This document shows positions 62,995 to 64,000 of a DNA stretch of 64,000 bases, piece after piece. The notes under the pieces were generated by a model, which saw only the letters and a list, made by a program, of their open reading frames with translations, was not told the origin of the DNA and did not search any database. How positions within the stretch are numbered: position 1 is the stretch's first letter; each line of letters starts with the position of its first letter. Both the position numbers and the translations under genes were made by a program. The DNA comes from Devosia neptuniae. GTDB taxonomy: Bacteria; Pseudomonadota; Alphaproteobacteria; Rhizobiales; Devosiaceae. Location of the stretch: contig NZ_CP104965.1 of NCBI RefSeq assembly GCF_025452235.1, forward strand, positions 930,001 to 994,000, read 5' to 3'.

Positions 62995-64000
62995 TCACTC
63001 CCGTTGCGCCAGCAATCTTGCGATCTGCGTCGCCAGATCGGTCTGCTGATAGGGCTTGGCGAGCCGGGGCAGATCGGTGCTGGTGCCGCTGGGCAGGTCG
63101 GCATAGCCGGTGGCGAGCAGGATCGGCAGGTCGGGGCGCAATTCCCGCGCCTTGCCGGCCAGCTCCACCCCGGTCATGCCAGGCATGGCATAATCGGTGA
63201 TCAGCATATCCACCTGTTGGCCGCTGCCCAGGATTTCGAGCGCCTGCTTGCCCGAATAGGCTTCGAGCGCGGTGTGGCCGAGATCTTCCACCATATCGAC
63301 GGTGTTCATGTTGATCAGCGCATCGTCATCGACCACCAGAATGGTGGAGGCGGGGGCATCGGTGCGTTCAGGCGGCATTTCGCTGACCTCCGTGACGGGT
63401 GAGGTGGAAACCGGCAGCCAGAGTTCGGCAGTGGTGCCTTCGCCGGGTGCCGAGATCAATTTGAGGGCGCCATCCAGCTGCACGGCCAGGCCATGCACCA
63501 TGGAGAGGCCCAGCCCAGTCCCCTTACCCAATTCCTTGGTCGAGAAAAACGGCTCGATGGCGCTTTTGAGCGTTTCGGCATCCATGCCCGAACCGGTATC
63601 GGCCACGCCCAGGCGCAGGAAGGGGCCGCTCAGGCCCAGCCGGCTATCACTGCCATCCATCTGGTTGAGCGAAATGGTCAATTCGCCGCCCTCGGGCATG
63701 GCGTCGCGCGCATTGACCGCCAGGTTCAAGATCGCCAGTTCGAGCTGGTTGGGATCGACCCGGGCCGGCGGCAGGTCGGGCGCCAGGTCATAGCGGATGG
63801 TGACGATGGTACCCAGCGAGCGCTCCATCAGGCCGCGCATGCCCTCGAGCAATTGGGCCAGGTCCGTCGGCTCGGGCGTCAGTTCCTGCCGGCGGGCGAA
63901 AGCCAACAGCCGCGCCGTCAGCGAGGCGCCGCGCTGGGCGCCCTGGAGGGCGCCGTCGATGAAGCGGCGAATCTGCGGATCGTCGGGCAGCCGCTTGCGC
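62995..64000 (-). CDS. Hybrid sensor histidine kinase, C-terminal part (5' end outside window)
   Basis: The visible 335 residues cover the end of the dimerisation domain (GALQGAQRGASLTARLLAFARRQ, after the phospho-histidine, which is outside), a full HATPase domain (N-box NLAVNARDAMPEGG, G1 DTGSGMD, F-box, G2 GKGTGLGLSMV) and a C-terminal receiver domain (acidic pair VVDDDALI, phospho-acceptor in LITDYAMPG, lysine in RLAKPYQ). It closely resembles blue-light/PAS hybrid kinases of Rhizobiales. The sensor part is not in the window. The reading frame runs off the edge. Confidence 0.93.
   Translation of the reverse strand, partial: RKRLPDDPQIRRFIDGALQGAQRGASLTARLLAFARRQELTPEPTDLAQLLEGMRGLMERSLGTIVTIRYDLAPDLPPARVDPNQLELAILNLAVNARDAMPEGGELTISLNQMDGSDSRLGLSGPFLRLGVADTGSGMDAETLKSAIEPFFSTKELGKGTGLGLSMVHGLAVQLDGALKLISAPGEGTTAELWLPVSTSPVTEVSEMPPERTDAPASTILVVDDDALINMNTVDMVEDLGHTALEAYSGKQALEILGSGQQVDMLITDYAMPGMTGVELAGKARELRPDLPILLATGYADLPSGTSTDLPRLAKPYQQTDLATQIARLLAQRE

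Overview
The window is high-GC, densely packed bacterial DNA. Gene content and order point to an alphaproteobacterium of the order Hyphomicrobiales: a cyoABCD-SURF1 quinol oxidase operon with a divergent MHS permease, promoters of the alphaproteobacterial general-stress type, FCD-type GntR control of ABC uptake operons, and a membrane-bound PQQ glucose dehydrogenase. A Devosia-like genus is my guess from protein flavour only. No phage, IS element, CRISPR array or rRNA is visible.

Layout. 1-12.6 kb is mixed housekeeping: the end of argB, a TetR-controlled drug efflux gene, a shikimate-kinase-like protein, ilvA, a HAD nucleotidase, an aldo/keto reductase, an ABC exporter and an AcuI-type reductase. 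12.6-14.1 kb is an ArsR-controlled zinc-type CDF exporter. 14.1-26.2 kb is a GABA/putrescine region: gabDT, a LysR regulator, a PuuD-like hydrolase, a DUF3830 gene, a complete polyamine-type ABC transporter, an aminoaldehyde-type dehydrogenase and a frameshifted LysR gene. 26.3-32.8 kb is the bo3-type oxidase operon (cyoA frameshifted near its end) with SURF1 and a divergent permease. 32.8-36.5 kb holds a stress-type SDR, an APH(6)-like kinase, a duplicated membrane protein behind a consensus EcfG promoter, a secreted acidic-repeat protein and a VanZ-like protein.

36.5-47.7 kb is the most interesting block: two divergent operons that look like one catabolic system. One encodes an iron alcohol dehydrogenase, a DapA-family lyase (frameshifted), a PdxA-type dehydrogenase and a cytosolic sialidase-fold protein. 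The other encodes a peptide-type ABC importer, a DUF1537 four-carbon acid-sugar kinase and a GntR regulator. The kinase/PdxA pair matches known threonate/erythronate-type pathways; the other enzymes suggest a larger, undescribed substrate.

47.8-57.2 kb holds a TetR/SDR divergent pair with twin operators, the PQQ glucose dehydrogenase, and an accessory aa3-type oxidase cluster (CtaG, CopD-like, subunit II, subunit I and a separate subunit III-like piece). 57.4-60.2 kb is a ribose/fructose-type sugar ABC operon. 60.3-61.1 kb is a MerR/carboxymuconolactone-decarboxylase pair. 61.1-62.3 kb is gene-free and contains a broken tRNA-Arg relic. The window ends with a lytic transglycosylase lipoprotein and the C-terminus of a hybrid histidine kinase.

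Two cross-cutting observations. First, several intergenic gaps carry long palindromic elements of one GTCAT...ATGAC style, two of them about 140 bp with 28-bp inverted arms. Second, three genes (LysR, cyoA, dapA-like) are broken by what looks like the same event, one missing C in a C-run, so sequencing or assembly indels are a serious alternative to real pseudogenes.
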